A stretch of DNA of 34,266 nucleotides from Candidatus Nanopelagicales bacterium (GCA_017882705.1 JADGOZ010000021.1:1-34266); one strand, 5' to 3'; positions 7,459-15,401 are shown, counted from the stretch's first letter. The notes: generated by a model from the letters alone, not told the origin. Program-made: numbers and translations.

Positions 7459-7486
7459 TGAACGATCGGCCGATGCGGTACGTCTT
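7459..7486 (+). promoter_or_regulatory. Autoregulatory ECF-type promoter of the sigma operon
   Basis: TGAACG (7459-7464), 16-nt spacer, CGTCTT (7481-7486). It resembles the known SigL/SigK-type consensus TGAAC-N16/17-CGT. The -10 ends 6 nt before the ATG at 7493, so transcription would begin at the start codon, giving a leaderless mRNA. Confidence 0.6.
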
Positions 7487-7492
7487 GTGGTC

Positions 7493-8020
7493 ATGGGAGC
7501 GCCCGAACGCCCGGAGGACCGCCTCCGCCGCATCTACGCGGAACACGGCGCTGCGCTCCTGGCGTTCGCCACGCGCGTGTGCGGGGGCGACCGGCAACGG
7601 GCGGAGGACGTCGTGCAAGAGGTGCTCGTGCGGGCCTGGCGGCACCCGGAGGTGTCGGAGAGCGGGCCGGGCGGCGAGCGGGCCTGGTTGCTCACCGTGA
7701 CGCGGAACGCGGCCATCGACGTGTTCCGGGCGCAGCGCTCGCGACCGCAGGAGGTCGGTGGCGCTGCGCTCGAGGCGGTGGTCGCCATTCCCGGCGACGA
7801 CGAGCTCGACCGAGCCGTCGAGGCCTGGACGATCGCCGCCGCGCTCGAGGCGCTGCCTCCGCACCATCGCGACGTGCTGGTGGAGACGTTCTTCAAGGGC
7901 CGGTCGGTCGCCGAGGCGGCGGTCGTGCTCGGGATCCCCGCCGGCACCGTCAAGTCCCGTGCGTTCCACGCGCTCCGGTCGCTGCGCAAGATCCTGGTGG
8001 AGGGAGGTGTCCACTCATGA
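7493..8020 (+). CDS. ECF RNA polymerase sigma factor (SigK/SigL-like)
   Basis: A 175-residue sigma-70 family factor with only regions 2 and 4. Region 2 runs about residues 8-75 (AEDVVQEVLVRAWRHPE, then WLLTVTRNAAIDVFRAQRSR), and region 4 about 110-165 (LEALPPHHRDVLVETFFKGRSVAEAA, then helix-turn-helix GIPAGTVKSRAFHALRSLRKIL). It directs polymerase to a small regulon, probably itself, its anti-sigma and the divergent Rieske protein, since both flanking promoters share TGAAC-N16-CGT. The ATG at 7493 was chosen from the promoter spacing; GTG at 7487 is possible but would fall upstream of the predicted transcript. The stop overlaps the anti-sigma start by 4 nt (ATGA), the usual arrangement for coupled sigma/anti-sigma pairs. 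Confidence 0.9.
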   Translation: MGAPERPEDRLRRIYAEHGAALLAFATRVCGGDRQRAEDVVQEVLVRAWRHPEVSESGPGGERAWLLTVTRNAAIDVFRAQRSRPQEVGGAALEAVVAIPGDDELDRAVEAWTIAAALEALPPHHRDVLVETFFKGRSVAEAAVVLGIPAGTVKSRAFHALRSLRKILVEGGVHS

Positions 8021-8679
8021 CGACGGTGTCGAGGCAGTGGCAGTGCCCGCTGGCCGAGGAGTCCTTGGGCGCGCTGGTGCTCGGCGCCCTCGACCCGGCC
8101 GAGCGCGACCAGGTGGAGGAGCACGTCCGGGGCTGCACGTCGTGCTCCGCGATCCTCGGCGAGCTCGCACCGCTGCCCGGGCTGCTGCACCGGATCGACC
8201 TGCCGACCGCGGAGGGCCCGCCGCCGCAGGACCTGCTGGAGCGTGCGATCGCCCAGGCCCGGGCGCAGCAGCCGGTGGACCTTCCCCGTCGCCGGTGGAA
8301 GGCGGTGCTGGCCGTGGGCGCCGCGGCGGTCGCCGCCGGGGTCCTCGTGGTGGGGATCCTGGTATCGGCGCACCCGCAGTCGGTCACGGTGTCGGCGACC
8401 TCGCCGACGAGCGACGTGTCGGCCACGGTAGTGGTGACGCCCACGGACTCCGGCACCGAGCTCGCCCTGACGCTGGAGGGGGTGCCCGCCGGAGAGCACT
8501 GCCAGCTCGTCGCGGTGGGCCGCGACGGCAGCCGTGAGGTCGCCTCGACCTGGATCGCCAACTACGAGGGCGAGGCCGTCGTCACCGGCAACACCTCAGT
8601 GACGAGAGCAGACCTACGACGACTCGACATCACCACGACGGACGGTCAGACCCTCGTGACCATCGACGTCCCCGCCTGA
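8017..8679 (+). CDS. Zinc-finger anti-sigma factor, membrane-anchored (RskA-like)
   Basis: A 220-residue anti-sigma factor. The cytoplasmic N-terminal ZAS domain has the HxxxCxxC signature in EEHVRGCTSC at about residues 35-44, which binds zinc and grips the sigma factor. One membrane helix follows at about 95-115 (AVLAVGAAAVAAGVLVVGIL), preceded by positive residues RRRWK. The extracellular part (about 120-220) resembles the RskA C-terminal domain, with the GVPAGEHCQLVAVGRDG stretch. Activity is normally released by regulated proteolysis of the membrane region, or by oxidation of the ZAS cysteines in redox-sensing members; which applies here cannot be seen. It is coupled by ATGA overlap to the sigma gene; its stop codon lies within the stem of the following hairpin. 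Confidence 0.9.
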   Translation: MTTVSRQWQCPLAEESLGALVLGALDPAERDQVEEHVRGCTSCSAILGELAPLPGLLHRIDLPTAEGPPPQDLLERAIAQARAQQPVDLPRRRWKAVLAVGAAAVAAGVLVVGILVSAHPQSVTVSATSPTSDVSATVVVTPTDSGTELALTLEGVPAGEHCQLVAVGRDGSREVASTWIANYEGEAVVTGNTSVTRADLRRLDITTTDGQTLVTIDVPA

Positions 8680-8698
8680 GCCGCTGGAGGCGGCTCAG
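8676..8698. terminator. Terminator hairpin overlapping the anti-sigma stop codon
   Basis: CTGAGCCGC (8676-8684) pairs perfectly with GCGGCTCAG (8690-8698) across a 5-nt loop. The TGA stop at 8677-8679 is inside the left arm. It separates the sigma operon from the convergent DUF3107 gene. Confidence 0.65.
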
Positions 8699-8725
8699 TG
8701 GAGGGAAGGGAAGGAAACGGGAGGG

Positions 8726-8956
8726 CTAGGAGGACGGCTGGCTGAAGCCCAGACGGCCGCGCTCGCCGGCGCCGACCTCGACGTAGGCGATCTTGTCGCC
8801 CGGGACGACGACCGTGCGGCCCTTGTCGTCACCGAGGGTCAGCGGGGTGCCGTCCTTGATGGCGGCGGACACGAGGGCCACGACCTCGTCGGGGGTCTGT
8901 GCGCTCTCGAGCACGACCTCGCGGGCCGCCTGCTGCACACCGATCTTGACCTCCAC
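8726..8956 (-). CDS. DUF3107 domain protein
   Basis: A 76-residue soluble protein of the actinobacterial DUF3107 family (M. tuberculosis TB9.4/Rv3208A type). The family pattern is clear: VEVKIGVQ at the start, AREVVLES, VVALVSAAI, a short glycine turn, GRTVVVPGDKIAYVEVG and the basic GRLGF near the end. Function is unknown. The GTG at 8956 is the natural start, with AAGGA about 5 nt upstream; a longer in-frame extension would run through a perfect palindrome and has no family similarity. It lies downstream of the TetR gene on the same strand, as in mycobacteria, and a 16-bp palindrome just before its start may be the TetR operator. Confidence 0.88.
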   Translation of the reverse strand: MEVKIGVQQAAREVVLESAQTPDEVVALVSAAIKDGTPLTLGDDKGRTVVVPGDKIAYVEVGAGERGRLGFSQPSS

Positions 8957-8970
8957 GCCGATCCTTCCCT

Positions 8971-8986
8971 GACGCACGCGTGCGTC
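8971..8986. promoter_or_regulatory. 16-bp perfect palindrome, possible TetR operator
   Basis: GACGCACGCGTGCGTC is a perfect inverted repeat located 15 nt upstream of the DUF3107 start codon and about 100 nt beyond the end of the TetR gene. Its size and position suit a dimeric TetR binding site controlling DUF3107. A possible -10 (TAGGTT, minus strand) lies about 40 nt upstream. Binding is inferred only. Confidence 0.4.
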
Positions 8987-9084
8987 GTCGCTCTCGTTGC
9001 GGTGCCGACCTTGCGTGCCCAACCTAACCGGCGGCGGCCGACAGCGCGTCGCCGGGACGTCGCGCCTCGCGCACGGCGTAGCCC

Positions 9085-9723
9085 TCAGGCAGGCGGGTGG
9101 CTGAGCGGGATGCGCGAGATCCCGCGCCAGCTCAACGTGCTGACGAGGCGTGCGGCGTCGTCCTTGGGGATCGTGCTCCCCTCGCGCAGCCAGTGGCGCG
9201 CGGCGGTCTGGGCCTGTCCGGTGAGGCCGGCCGCGAGCAGCATGGCCTCGGCTTCGGTCAGCCCGGTGTCCTCGGCGATCACCTTGCTCACGAGGAGGGC
9301 ACAGGCGTCGTTGGTGCGGTCGACGCGGTTGCGCACGGCGGCCTCGTTGGTGAGGTCGGACTCGAAGATGAGGCGGAAGGCCCCGCCCGGGTCGTCGACG
9401 AAGTCGAAGTAGGCCTGCACGGTGGCCTGGACACGCAGCTTGTTGTCGGCCGTGGACGCGAGCGCGGCCTCGACCGCGGCGACGAGAGCGTCGGAGGAGG
9501 AGTCGAGCAGCGCGAGGTAGAGCTCGAGCTTGCCGGGGAAGTGCTGGTAGAGAACCGGCTTGCTGACGCCGGCGGCCTCGGCGATGTCGTCCATCGCGGC
9601 GGCGTGGTAGCCGGACGCGACGAACACCTCGCGGGCTGCGTCGAGGAGCTGCGCGCGGCGCTCGCGCCGGGGCAGGCGCTGACCGCGCGCGGCGGACCGA
9701 CCGGCGTCGGACACGACTGACAT
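9085..9723 (-). CDS. TetR/AcrR-family transcriptional regulator
   Basis: A 212-residue dimeric repressor-type regulator. The N-terminal DNA-binding domain (about residues 19-65) has the classic TetR helix-turn-helix with ASGYHAAAMDDIAEAAGVSK and VLYQHFPGKLELY; the remaining helices form the ligand and dimer domain. It corresponds to Rv3208 in the conserved ParA-helicase-DUF3107-TetR-MoeZ neighbourhood. The ATG at 9723 gives an N-terminus with the usual basic RRERRAQLLDAA lead-in; upstream sequence in frame has no coding character. The ligand is unknown. DUF3107 lies downstream on the same strand, with a palindrome before it that could be the operator. Confidence 0.9.
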   Translation of the reverse strand: MSVVSDAGRSAARGQRLPRRERRAQLLDAAREVFVASGYHAAAMDDIAEAAGVSKPVLYQHFPGKLELYLALLDSSSDALVAAVEAALASTADNKLRVQATVQAYFDFVDDPGGAFRLIFESDLTNEAAVRNRVDRTNDACALLVSKVIAEDTGLTEAEAMLLAAGLTGQAQTAARHWLREGSTIPKDDAARLVSTLSWRGISRIPLSHPPA

Positions 9724-9763
9724 GGGCGGCACCCTACCGGGCGGTACGCCGGAGACGATGGCG

Positions 9764-9985
9764 CTACGCCGGTCGGTCGCGCTCCTCGTCGAACCCCACC
9801 TCACGGATCTGGTCGACCGCGTCGGCGGGGTCGCTCTCGAACGCGAGCTCGACGGGACCGTCGAGCTCGACGAGCGGCTCGTCCGGTGCGACGGGGTCGT
9901 CCACGAGGTCGGGGGAGTCGGCGGGGCCCAGCTCCACCGGGGAGGGCAGGTCGACGGGCGTCGTCACGTCGTGGGTCCTGGTCAT
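9764..9985 (-). CDS. Small acidic protein of unknown function
   Basis: A predicted 73-residue protein, strongly acidic (many Asp and Glu, with repeated PVEL/PVD elements) and apparently without membrane segments or signal peptide. Codons end almost always in G or C on this strand, which supports real coding. The ATG at 9985 is preceded by a GAGGGG purine run about 6 nt upstream. It lies 40 bp upstream of the TetR gene on the same strand and could be cotranscribed with it. No family was recognised; low complexity makes homology hard to judge. Confidence 0.55.
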   Translation of the reverse strand: MTRTHDVTTPVDLPSPVELGPADSPDLVDDPVAPDEPLVELDGPVELAFESDPADAVDQIREVGFDEERDRPA

Positions 9986-10095
9986 GAGCACCCCTCGTAT
10001 CGTCGCCAACGGGACACCTCCACGCTACGCCGCCCCGATGTGCGGACACATCCTCAGGCGGCCTTCCCTGGTGGGCATGGAACGGCAGTTCCTCG

Positions 10096-10101
10096 TACCG
10101 T
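10096..10101 (+). promoter_or_regulatory. Probable -10 box for a leaderless transcript
   Basis: TACCGT ends 6 nt before the GTG at 10108, the same arrangement as at 895-900 and 12008-12013. No ribosome binding site precedes the gene. No convincing -35. Confidence 0.38.
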
Positions 10102-10107
10102 GGTCGT

Positions 10108-10995
10108 GTGGACGTCGAGCGCAACCCCGTCGCGACGCCACCGGACGCGAAGCAGATCGAGGCCGCGCTCGGTGTCGTACCGGGCGTCGCGCGTGCTGTC
10201 GTCATCCCGGACGAGACCGGCGGTCCGGGCACGCTGCGGCTCTCGCTGACACCCGACGGCGACGAGGTGGTCGTGGCCCGGGCCGTGCATCGCATCCTCC
10301 GGCTGCAGTTCGGCGTAGGGCTCGAACCCGGTCGCATCGAGGTCGTCGAGGAGTCGCTGCCCGAGCCGCCGGAGGTTCCGTCGCCCCGGCTGCGGGTCGT
10401 GGACGTGAGCACCGACGGATCGGCCGAGCTCGGCATGGAGATGGACGCCCTGCTCGCGAGCCTCGACGCGGACCGCGGTCCCGGTCCGCGGTTCCGTACC
10501 GACGTCCTCGCCTCTGCGGCGCGTCACCCGGCCGGTGCCGCGGCCCCGTCTCCCACGCCCGCGGGCGACGAGAACGAGCTGCCGGTCGACGACGAGGACG
10601 GCGCACCACGCCTGGCCATCGCCCGGCTGACGGTGACGGCCGACGGGCTCGGTCTCGAGGCGAGCGTCACCTTGACCCGAGGAGACGTCGAGTTCTCGGG
10701 CACGGCCGACGGGCCGTCCACCCACGCAGCGGTCCACCGCATCGTCGCCGCGGCCACGATCGCGGCGCTCGCCGACGTGCTCGGCTCCGACCACCGTGTC
10801 GACGTGGAGGCCGTGTCCGTGACGCCGATGAGCGAGGGCACCACGGTCGCCGTCGTCCAGGTCGTGTGGGCGACGGTCGAGGGCAGCGAGCGGCTCACCG
10901 GGTCGTCCGAGGTCCGGGACGACCCGCGTCAGGCCGTGATCCGTGCGACCCTCGATGCTGTGAACCGTCGTCTCGTCCCGCACCTCGACCTCTGA
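10108..10995 (+). CDS. Hypothetical protein, actinobacterial
   Basis: A 295-residue soluble protein that I do not recognise. The N-terminal part (about 15-85) has a beta-alpha-beta pattern with alternating hydrophobic strands (GVARAVVIPDE, GTLRLSLTPDGDEVVVARAVHRIL). A Pro/Glu-rich and Ala/Pro-rich linker follows (about 90-165), then a second beta-alpha-rich domain (about 168-293) with paired strands and long helices (HAAVHRIVAAATIAALADVLG, recognised by its AAATIAALADVLG helix). No catalytic motif, cofactor site, signal peptide or membrane helix is visible. GTG at 10108 is chosen from a TACCGT box 6 nt before it. Its stop overlaps the start of the alpha/beta hydrolase by 1 nt (TGATG), so the two are translated together. 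Function unknown. Confidence 0.75.
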   Translation: MDVERNPVATPPDAKQIEAALGVVPGVARAVVIPDETGGPGTLRLSLTPDGDEVVVARAVHRILRLQFGVGLEPGRIEVVEESLPEPPEVPSPRLRVVDVSTDGSAELGMEMDALLASLDADRGPGPRFRTDVLASAARHPAGAAAPSPTPAGDENELPVDDEDGAPRLAIARLTVTADGLGLEASVTLTRGDVEFSGTADGPSTHAAVHRIVAAATIAALADVLGSDHRVDVEAVSVTPMSEGTTVAVVQVVWATVEGSERLTGSSEVRDDPRQAVIRATLDAVNRRLVPHLDL

Positions 10996-11936
10996 TGGCC
11001 GAAGAACCGGTCCCGCGCACGACCGACGAGCTTCTCTCGCCATTGCCGTCGCCGTGGCCGCGCGAGGACGTCCTGGTCCCCAACGGCACGCTGTCGGTCC
11101 GGCAGGCTCCCGCGCTCGAACCCGCCTCCGCCGAGCCTGCCCTGTTCGTCCACGGCCTGGGCGGCAACGCGACGAACTGGACCGACCTCATGGCCCTCCT
11201 GCGCGACCGGGTCGACGGCGTGGCGGTCGACCTGCCCGGCTTCGGCTGGTCGCCGCCGCCGCGCGACGGGGACTTCTCGCTGCGCCGCTCGGCCGCGTCG
11301 CTCGCCGACCTGGTCGAGCAGCGGTTCGACGGCCGGCCGGTGCACCTGTTCGGCAACTCCATGGGCGGGGCCATCTCCGTCCAGCTCGCCGCGCGGCACC
11401 CGCACCTGGTGCGCACGCTGACGCTGGTGAGCCCCGCCCTGCCGAAGGTGGGGCTGCGTCGGACGAACGTGCACCTGCCGGTCATCGCGGCTCCGGGCCT
11501 CGGGACGACGCTCATGAAGCGCTACCTCACGCTCGAGGCCGACACGAGGGCGAAGGCCACGATCGACATCTGCTTCGCCGACCCGTCGTCGGTGCCGACG
11601 GAGCGGATGAACGAGGCCGTCCAGGAGGTCCGGCGCCGCGACGCGCTGCCCTACACCGGCGACGTGTTCGTGAAGTCGCTGCGCGGTCTCCTGTCGACCT
11701 ACCTCGACCGCAGCGAGGAGCGGCCGTGGCGGCTCGCGGAACGGATCACGGTGCCGACCCTGCTGGTCTACGGCCGCGCCGACAAGCTCGTCGACCCGAT
11801 CCACGCGCACACCAATGCGTTCTCGGACGTCCGGGTCCTCGTGCTCCCGCACGCCGGGCACGTGTCGCAGATCGAGCAGCCGGTGCTGGTCGCCGATGCC
11901 TGGCGCGACCTGCTGCGCGCCGGCGCCACGCGCTGA
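10995..11936 (+). CDS. Alpha/beta fold hydrolase
   Basis: A 313-residue hydrolase. Oxyanion-hole HGLGGN (about residue 53) is followed by DLPGFGWS, the nucleophile elbow GNSMGG (about residues 121-126), an acidic member in VYGRADKLVDP and the catalytic His in LPHAGHVSQIEQP. This C-terminal arrangement is typical of C-C bond hydrolases, haloperoxidase-like and esterase members, so the substrate is open. The ATG overlaps the stop of the preceding unknown protein (TGATG), indicating coupling. It ends the conserved gene block; the next feature downstream is the GGTCTAGACC operator of the catabolic cluster. No signal peptide. Confidence 0.88.
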   Translation: MAEEPVPRTTDELLSPLPSPWPREDVLVPNGTLSVRQAPALEPASAEPALFVHGLGGNATNWTDLMALLRDRVDGVAVDLPGFGWSPPPRDGDFSLRRSAASLADLVEQRFDGRPVHLFGNSMGGAISVQLAARHPHLVRTLTLVSPALPKVGLRRTNVHLPVIAAPGLGTTLMKRYLTLEADTRAKATIDICFADPSSVPTERMNEAVQEVRRRDALPYTGDVFVKSLRGLLSTYLDRSEERPWRLAERITVPTLLVYGRADKLVDPIHAHTNAFSDVRVLVLPHAGHVSQIEQPVLVADAWRDLLRAGATR

Positions 11937-11967
11937 CCTCTCGCAGCCGTCCGCGCGACGCAAGAAT

Positions 11968-11977
11968 GGTCTAGACC
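11968..11977. promoter_or_regulatory. Probable GntR/HutC-family operator, site 1
   Basis: Perfect palindrome GGTCTAGACC located 43-52 bp upstream of the start of the FAD-GcvT gene. It is identical to the core recognised by HutC-subfamily regulators such as DasR (TGGTCTAGACCA). The window contains a HutC-type gene at 15473-16270 and a second identical site at 19232-19241. Confidence 0.65.
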
Positions 11978-12007
11978 GTTTGGCGTGCCAGGGTGTCCTG
12001 TGCCCGC

Positions 12008-12013
12008 TACCGT
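12008..12013 (+). promoter_or_regulatory. Probable -10 box of the FAD-GcvT gene
   Basis: TACCGT ends 6 nt before the GTG at 12020, indicating a leaderless transcript. The GGTCTAGACC operator sits about 30 bp further upstream, near or just before the expected -35 position. Confidence 0.42.
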
Positions 12014-12019
12014 GACCGC

Positions 12020-14518
12020 GTGACCGAGCCGGCCTCCCGTACCCTCCCGTCCCGCGCGCGCATCGTCGTCATCGGTGGTGGGGTGGGTGGCACTTCTGTC
12101 GCCTATCACCTCGCCCTCGCGGGCGAGCGCGACGTCGTCCTCGTCGACCGCAACGAGCTGACGAGCGGGTCGACGTTCCACTCGGCCGGCCTCGTCGGCC
12201 AGCTGCGCTCGGACCCGACGCTGACCGCGATGAACCGCTACTCGGTCGAGCTCTACCGCTCGTTGCAGCAGGGCGAGAACCCGCCCGGGTGGGTCGAGTG
12301 CGGCAGCATCCGCCTCGCCTCCACGAAGGAGCGCTGGGAGGAGATCCAGCGCCAGGACGGCTGGGCAGCCTCGAGCGGCCTCGACATGCAGCTCATCTCG
12401 GCCGCCGAGGCGCAGGAGCTGTTCCCGCTCATGTCGACCGACGGCGTCGTGGGCGCCTGCTTCCTCCCGACCGACGGGCAGGTCGACCCGTCGCAGCTGA
12501 CCTACTCCCTCGCGTCGGCCGCCCGCGCGCTCGGTGTCGCCGTCCACACGCACACGCGCGTGCTCGGGATCGACACCGAGGGGGAGGGCCTGCGTCGGCA
12601 CGTCACGCGGGTGCGGACCGACAAGGGCGACATCGAGTGCGAGCTCGTGGTCGACTGCGGCGGGATGTTCGCCGCGGAGATCGCGCGGATGGTCGACGTC
12701 CGCGTCCCGATCGTCCCGATGTCGCACCAGTACGTCGTCACCGAGGCGATGTTCGAGCACCGTGAGTCCCCGCTGCCCTCGTTGCGCGACCCCGACAACC
12801 TCGTCTACTACCGCCAGGAGGTCGACGGCCTCGTCATGGGCGGCTACGAGCGGCAGTCCCTCCCGTGGACCACGTCGGCATCGTCGTACGACCGGATCCC
12901 GGCGGACTTCAACGGCCGGCTGCTGCAGCCCGACCACGACCGCTTCGTCGAGATCAGCGAGAACGCCGCGATCCGCGTCCCTGCCATCGCCGACGTCGGC
13001 ATCCGCACGTTCATCAACGGCCCGGAGGGCTTCACCCCGGACAACGAGTTCTGCCTCGGGCCGACGGACGTCGCGGGCTTCTTCGTGGCGGCGGGCTTCT
13101 GCGCGCACGGCATCGCGGGTGCCGGCGGCATCGGCAAGGTCATGGCCGAGTGGGTGCTCGAGGGAGCACCGCCGATGGACCTGTGGCACATGGACGTCCG
13201 TCGTTTCGGTGCGTCCTACCGGTCACCGTCGTACACCCTTGCGCGGACCGTGGAGAACTACGAGAGCTACTACGACATCCGCTACCCCGCCCACGAGCGC
13301 GAGGCGGGCCGCCCCCTGCGAACCTCGCCCGCCTACGCCTGGCACACCGCGCACGGCGCGGCCTTCGGTGAGAAGTCCGGCTGGGAGCGGGTCAACCACT
13401 ACGACGCGAACAGTGCCGTCGACGACGAGGCGTGGCGCCCCAGCGGCTGGGCCGGGCGGCACTGGGCGCCGGCCGTCGTGCCGGAGCACCGCGGGGCACG
13501 CGAGGCCGCGGCCATCTTCGACGAGTCGTCGTTCGCGAAGATCGAGGTCAGCGGGCCCGACGCCGCACGGCTCATGCAGTGGGTGTGCGACAACGACGTC
13601 GCGCGCGGCGCCGGCACGGTCACCTACACGCAGGCGCTCAACGCCCGCGGCGGGATCGAGTGCGACTTCACGGTCACGCAGCTCGACGCGCAGCTCTTCC
13701 TCGTCGTCACGGGCACGGCGTTCGGGAACCACGACGCCTCGTGGCTGCGCACGCAGGCGAGGGCGCTCGACGCCGACGTACGCATCGTCGACGTGACGGG
13801 TGCGTGGGCCTGCTTCGGGCTGTGGGGGCCGAAGGCGCGCGACATCGTCGCGCCGCTGACGCCGCAGGAACTCGGCAACGACGCCTTCCCGTTCCTCGCG
13901 ATGCGCGAGACCACCGTGGGTTCGGTGCCGGTTCGGATGGTCCGCGTGACGTTCGTCGGCGAGCTGGGCTGGGAGCTCTACTGCCCCACGGAGTACGGCG
14001 CGACGCTGTGGCACACCCTGTGGGACGCGGGCCAGGAGCACGGTCTCGTCGCCGGCGGCTACCGGGCCATCGACTCGCTGCGCCTGGAGAAGGGCTACCG
14101 CGTCTGGGGTGCCGACATCGACCCGGGACACACGCCCTTCGAGGCTGGCCTGGGCTTCTGCGTCCGGCTCGGCAAGCCCGGCGGCTTCCTCGGGCGCGAC
14201 GCCGTCGCTGCGCAGAAGGAGGCCGGCGTCACGCAGAGGCTGGTCTGCCTCGTCCTCGACGAGCGTAGCCAGGTGGCGCTGGGCAACGAGCCGGTCCGCG
14301 TCGTCGACGCCTCGGGCAGTGCGGGACCCGTCGTGAGCCGGGTGACCAGCGGCGGCCTCGGCTACACCCTCGGTGTCTCGATCGCCTTCGCCTACCTGCC
14401 GGTCGAGCACTCGGCGGTCGGCACGAGGGTCGAGGTCGGCATCTTCGGCGAGCAGGTCGGCGCCACGGTGACGAAGGACCCGCTCTACGACCCCGCGAGC
14501 GAGCGCGTCCGCGCCTGA
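12020..14518 (+). CDS. FAD-dependent oxidoreductase fused to GcvT (dimethylglycine/sarcosine dehydrogenase-like)
   Basis: An 832-residue two-part enzyme. The N-terminal DAO domain starts with the FAD dinucleotide loop GGGVGGT (residues 19-25), then VVLVDRNELTSGSTFHSAGL, where His54 matches the histidine that carries covalent FAD in dimethylglycine dehydrogenases. A central FAO domain (about 380-440) leads to a GcvT aminomethyltransferase domain (about 450-720) and its C-terminal barrel (about 730-830). Family members oxidatively demethylate N-methylated glycines and pass the one-carbon unit to tetrahydrofolate. Length is normal for the family. GTG at 12020 follows a TACCGT box by 6 nt. A perfect GntR-type operator upstream links it to the cluster regulator. 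Substrate could be sarcosine, dimethylglycine or another N-methyl amine acid. Confidence 0.9.
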   Translation: MTEPASRTLPSRARIVVIGGGVGGTSVAYHLALAGERDVVLVDRNELTSGSTFHSAGLVGQLRSDPTLTAMNRYSVELYRSLQQGENPPGWVECGSIRLASTKERWEEIQRQDGWAASSGLDMQLISAAEAQELFPLMSTDGVVGACFLPTDGQVDPSQLTYSLASAARALGVAVHTHTRVLGIDTEGEGLRRHVTRVRTDKGDIECELVVDCGGMFAAEIARMVDVRVPIVPMSHQYVVTEAMFEHRESPLPSLRDPDNLVYYRQEVDGLVMGGYERQSLPWTTSASSYDRIPADFNGRLLQPDHDRFVEISENAAIRVPAIADVGIRTFINGPEGFTPDNEFCLGPTDVAGFFVAAGFCAHGIAGAGGIGKVMAEWVLEGAPPMDLWHMDVRRFGASYRSPSYTLARTVENYESYYDIRYPAHEREAGRPLRTSPAYAWHTAHGAAFGEKSGWERVNHYDANSAVDDEAWRPSGWAGRHWAPAVVPEHRGAREAAAIFDESSFAKIEVSGPDAARLMQWVCDNDVARGAGTVTYTQALNARGGIECDFTVTQLDAQLFLVVTGTAFGNHDASWLRTQARALDADVRIVDVTGAWACFGLWGPKARDIVAPLTPQELGNDAFPFLAMRETTVGSVPVRMVRVTFVGELGWELYCPTEYGATLWHTLWDAGQEHGLVAGGYRAIDSLRLEKGYRVWGADIDPGHTPFEAGLGFCVRLGKPGGFLGRDAVAAQKEAGVTQRLVCLVLDERSQVALGNEPVRVVDASGSAGPVVSRVTSGGLGYTLGVSIAFAYLPVEHSAVGTRVEVGIFGEQVGATVTKDPLYDPASERVRA

Positions 14519-14533
14519 CTCCCCGCTCGCGAC

Positions 14534-15401
14534 CTACCCGGGGACGGCCAGGGCGCGGATGACGGCGTAGCCGGCGTCGGACTCGTGGACCGTGGGGGCG
14601 CCGAAGCCGTGCTCGGGCAGCAGGGCCTCGAGGCCCCCGCGCGCCTCGACCGCACCGAAGCCGTGGCCGCCGTCGGCGTAGGTGAGCACCGCCGGCGGGT
14701 CGTCGGCGTCGGTGGTCGGGTCTCCCGAGCTGAGCGGCTCGGCCACGAGGATCGCGCCGCCCGGCCGAAGCGCCCGGCGCATCGCGTCGAGCAGGGCCTC
14801 GGGATCGGGCACGTGATGGAAGGCGTCGAACATGCAGACCAGGTCGTACGCCGACTCCGGGAGCGTCCCGTCCGTGAGCCGGAACCCCACGTTGGCCAGC
14901 CCGGCCGCCGCCGCGGTCGCAGCGGCCGTCGCGACGTGCGACGGGTCGATCTCCAGCCCGACGAAACGCGAGGCCGGGAACTCGGCGGCGAGCGTGTGCA
15001 GCGCGGCGCCCGTGCCGCAGCCGACCTCGGCGACGTCGATGCCCGCGCGGAGCCGCTGCAGCTCGTCCGGGTGCGCCGCGAGCCAGTCGCCGACGAGGAC
15101 GTTCGACCACAGCGGGTCGTTGAACCGCCCGCAAGTCCAGGAAGGACCCGCGCAGCATGCCCACCTCGTCCTCGACCGGCGCGTAGCCGCCGTCGGCGAG
15201 CGTGGCGTACCTCGCCGTGGCCATGGCGTCGGCCCAGGCGCGCGCGTTGCGCTCGTCGGTCCCGGACACGGCAGCGAGCTCGGCAGCCGTGCCGCCGCCG
15301 TCGAGCAACGCCGAGAGCAGTCCGGTGCGCTCCCCGAGGGCGAGCGTCGAGGCCGCGTACCAGCCGCGGATGTCGTCGAGCAGTCGCGGAAGCCCAGGCA
15401 C
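14534..15401 (-). pseudogene. Class I SAM-dependent methyltransferase, Rv2258c-like, with frameshift
   Basis: The gene reads in two frames. From GTG 15401 (GGAGGA about 4 nt upstream) to about 15130 it encodes a winged-helix N-terminus (LLDDIRGWYAASTLALGE, later GMLRGSFLDLR). From about 15128 to the stop at 14534 the next frame encodes FNDPLWSNVL, the SAM-binding loop VAEVGCGTGAALH, then DAFHHVPDPEALL and LRPGGAILVAEP. Removing one base from the CCC run at 15128-15130 restores a 288-residue protein of normal length. A single insertion, or a sequencing error, therefore breaks it. No ribosomal slip site is obvious. It is the last gene of the leftward catabolic operon, behind GntR; the methyl acceptor is unknown. 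Confidence 0.8.
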
